From Saprospiraceae bacterium UBA2365 (lineage in GTDB: Bacteria > Bacteroidota > Bacteroidia > Chitinophagales > Saprospiraceae): a stretch of 14,520 nucleotides of DNA. Both the position numbers and the translations under genes were made by a program. Positions within the stretch are counted from its first letter, which is position 1. Every line of letters begins with the position of its first letter. The stretch spans positions 1 to 14,520 of the forward strand of contig DDTL01000067.1 of NCBI GenBank assembly GCA_002344345.1, given 5' to 3'. Under the pieces are notes generated by a model, which made no database searches, was not told the origin of the DNA, and was given only the letters and a program-made list of their open reading frames with translations. Positions 12,799-14,520 of this stretch are shown piece after piece.

Positions 12799-14427
12799 TT
12801 ATCTGAAGATGGCCAGTTTTTGCGAAGATGAAAAACCTTCTCCTGACAATTTTAAAATGTACAAACCATTAGGAATGCCTTGGGCTATTTTCCAGAGTAT
12901 TTGATTTTCCCGGAAGTCAAATTCACCAGATTCATGATCAAGTTTTCTTCCTGTAAAATCAAAAATTTCCAGAGTTGTTTTTGATACTTCCAAAAAGGAT
13001 GAAGGGGTGATCAATACAGTTTGGGAAGCAGGATTGGGTAAAACAGATAAGTTATGGTTAAGGTCTGTTTCTGCGACCAGAGTTCCGGGATGACAAACAT
13101 TGCTCCTTCGCCAAACATCATTTTGAAACATCAGCCAATCGGGTCCGTTACCCGGGCCAATACTGATCATGAATCCAGCCCCGAAATTATTTTCCATCGG
13201 AATTACACCATATCCACCTGCAATAAATATATCCTTTTTTCCGTCTCCGTCAAAATCAGCGATCAAAGGAGCATGATCAATCTCAAACCTGTTGTCTCCA
13301 TACCATTCACGAAGGTTCAGATCAAAAATTTTTTGTCTGGTAAAACCATCGATTGCTGCAAGTATCCCTTCTGAATTTCCGTAAATGATATCAGGGTAAG
13401 CATCGTTGTTGATGTCAGCAACAGCGGTTCCTCTGAAACTATAGCCATAATCAGGGTCATTATATTTCCATTTAAGGGAGCCGTCGGAGTTGAGTACAGA
13501 GATCGTATACCAGTTGGAGACGACCACCTCACAAATCCCGTCATCGTCCATATCTGCAATTACTGCCGGTCCGTAAGGTGTATAATATTGCCCGAGGAAA
13601 TATGTCCATTTTGTCATTCCATTTCTTGAATCCAGGCAATACAAGGTGTCGTTCCAGGAACCCAAAATAACTTCATCAAATCCGTCTTCGTCCAGATCTC
13701 CAATGGCTGAACCATGATAGATCACGTCATCGATCTGTTTTTTCCATAATAGCGAACGATCTTTGCCCCGGTATGCTGAAATGTGGTTGTCTGCTGAATT
13801 GAATGCCCATGTACCTACAACAAAATCCAGTTCGCCATCATTTTGAACATCCAGAATGGTGGGCGCTGTCTGCACCCATGAATTGTTTTGTACCTGAAAA
13901 TCCCAGTTGGTCGAACCAGTCAAAGCATTGATAGACCTGACCCATCCAGTAAATTCTCCATGAAGGACCTCCAACCCATTTCCAAAATCTACGATCACCG
14001 GTGGAGAATCGCTCCCGCGGGTATTGGTAACCCATTTTAAACTTCCATCTGATCCGTTGAAACAAAAGGTTCGTGCATTGCAGGATGACGGGACGATCAC
14101 TTCTGGTTGACCATCCTTATCTGTGTCGAAAATGAGTATGGCTACATCGTTGCAACCCTGATCTGAACCGGGTGCTGTTGCATCATATTTCCATAAAAGA
14201 CTTCCGTCTTCTGCATTCAATGCATAGATATTTCCATCGTTTCGATAGCATCCGAAAACGATTTCCAACTTACCGTCTCCATCGATATCTCCTGCCGCAG
14301 CGTTGCCGTAAGCAGCGGAATGTGTGTCAAACTGCCATTTGATTTCAGGGTCAGTCTGGCTGAATAGCAGGGGGAAAGAAGAATTTAGAAAGAAAATTAC
14401 CAGTATAAATGATAGTTTATTTGGCAT
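12799..14427 (-). CDS. T9SS-secreted FG-GAP/VCBS beta-propeller protein
   Basis: 542 aa from the ATG at 14427, which gives an N-terminal signal peptide (MPNKLSFILVIFFL, cleavage near LFSQ, residue 24). The alternative start at 14484 lies upstream of the predicted transcription start and would precede the signal peptide by 19 residues, so it is rejected. Eight propeller repeats follow at about 46-54-residue spacing, with calcium-loop-like sequences at 47 (DIDGDGKLEI), 101 (DTDKDGQPEV), 147 (degenerate, DFGNGLEV), 193 (DVQNDGELDF), 244 (DLDEDGFDEV), 292 (DMDDDGICEV), 338 (DINNDAYPDI) and 391 (DFDGDGKKDI). Most carry a following strand of PQQ-propeller type (for example DGSLLWKYD, DGSLKWKY). The last part (from about 457, LSVLPNPASQ, to the end) is a T9SS type A sorting domain. 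The protein should therefore be exposed on or released from the cell surface, with a Ca-stabilised propeller for binding another protein or glycan. No catalytic motif is visible. The ligand is unknown. Confidence 0.9.
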   Translation of the reverse strand: MPNKLSFILVIFFLNSSFPLLFSQTDPEIKWQFDTHSAAYGNAAAGDIDGDGKLEIVFGCYRNDGNIYALNAEDGSLLWKYDATAPGSDQGCNDVAILIFDTDKDGQPEVIVPSSCNARTFCFNGSDGSLKWVTNTRGSDSPPVIVDFGNGLEVLHGEFTGWVRSINALTGSTNWDFQVQNNSWVQTAPTILDVQNDGELDFVVGTWAFNSADNHISAYRGKDRSLLWKKQIDDVIYHGSAIGDLDEDGFDEVILGSWNDTLYCLDSRNGMTKWTYFLGQYYTPYGPAVIADMDDDGICEVVVSNWYTISVLNSDGSLKWKYNDPDYGYSFRGTAVADINNDAYPDIIYGNSEGILAAIDGFTRQKIFDLNLREWYGDNRFEIDHAPLIADFDGDGKKDIFIAGGYGVIPMENNFGAGFMISIGPGNGPDWLMFQNDVWRRSNVCHPGTLVAETDLNHNLSVLPNPASQTVLITPSSFLEVSKTTLEIFDFTGRKLDHESGEFDFRENQILWKIAQGIPNGLYILKLSGEGFSSSQKLAIFR

Positions 14428-14485
14428 AATGCGGAATTTTATTTTGATCCTGAATTTATCAGCTTTTGATGTTTGATCGTACAAT

Positions 14486-14516
14486 CAAATATACAAATAT
14501 TAATAATGCGAATCAA
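14486..14516 (-). promoter_or_regulatory. Bacteroidota-type promoter of the FG-GAP protein gene
   Basis: On the - strand TTG (14516-14514) is followed after 20 nt by TATATTTG (14493-14486), a full match to TAnnTTTG. Transcription should begin near 14480, so the leader is about 50 nt and the ATG at 14427 is the first sensible start. Geometry is identical to the promoter at 76-106. Confidence 0.7.
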
Positions 14517-14520
14517 GGGT

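Noticed and set aside
14428..14484. Upstream extension of the FG-GAP gene to an ATG at 14484
   Set aside because: That ATG lies upstream of the predicted transcription start from the promoter at 14486-14516, and it would precede the signal peptide.
1..14520. CRISPR arrays, tRNA/rRNA genes, insertion sequences
   Set aside because: No regularly spaced direct repeats, no cloverleaf or rRNA-like segments, and no transposase motifs or terminal inverted repeats with target duplications were found by reading.

Overview
The window looks like a chromosomal segment of a member of the Bacteroidota. Three upstream regions carry TTG-N20-TAnnTTTG-like promoters, which is the sigma factor recognition pattern of that phylum. 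Two large secreted proteins end in type IX secretion (T9SS) type A C-terminal sorting domains. Leaders are A/T-rich with no clear Shine-Dalgarno sequences. The genus cannot be fixed from sequence alone. No RNA genes, insertion sequences, CRISPR arrays or plasmid/phage genes are visible.

Left part (1-5771, + strand): a tight five-gene operon behind a near-ideal promoter. The order is: secreted small protein A (187 aa), an intrinsic-terminator-like hairpin, a two-Ig-domain PapD-like periplasmic chaperone with a C-terminal SPOR-like domain, a 913-aa outer-membrane usher-like barrel protein, secreted small protein B (187 aa, clear paralogue of A), and secreted small protein C (169 aa, unrelated or very divergent). 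The last four genes are separated by 1, 0 and 7 nt. I read this as a chaperone-usher-like export and assembly system for a surface fibre or coat in a phylum whose described pili are mainly of other types. This is the most interesting content of the window. The assignment rests on protein architecture and gene order, not on a database match.

Right part (5796-14520, all - strand): four separately spaced genes. They are an S9-family serine peptidase (DPP/acylaminoacyl-peptidase type, exported), a 1281-aa T9SS-secreted metalloprotease (HExxHxxGxxH) carrying a tandemly duplicated GEVED + Ig + PKD-like module, a small cytoplasmic protein I recognise as COG4337 / iota-class carbonic anhydrase type, and a 542-aa T9SS-secreted FG-GAP/VCBS beta-propeller protein with eight repeats. 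Hairpins that could end transcription lie after several of them.

The + operon and the - strand peptidase are convergent around 5771-5796. None of the five operon proteins has a visible T9SS sorting domain, so the region encodes cargo for two apparently distinct outer-membrane routes: T9SS for the metalloprotease and propeller protein, and a dedicated usher-like barrel for the small subunits.
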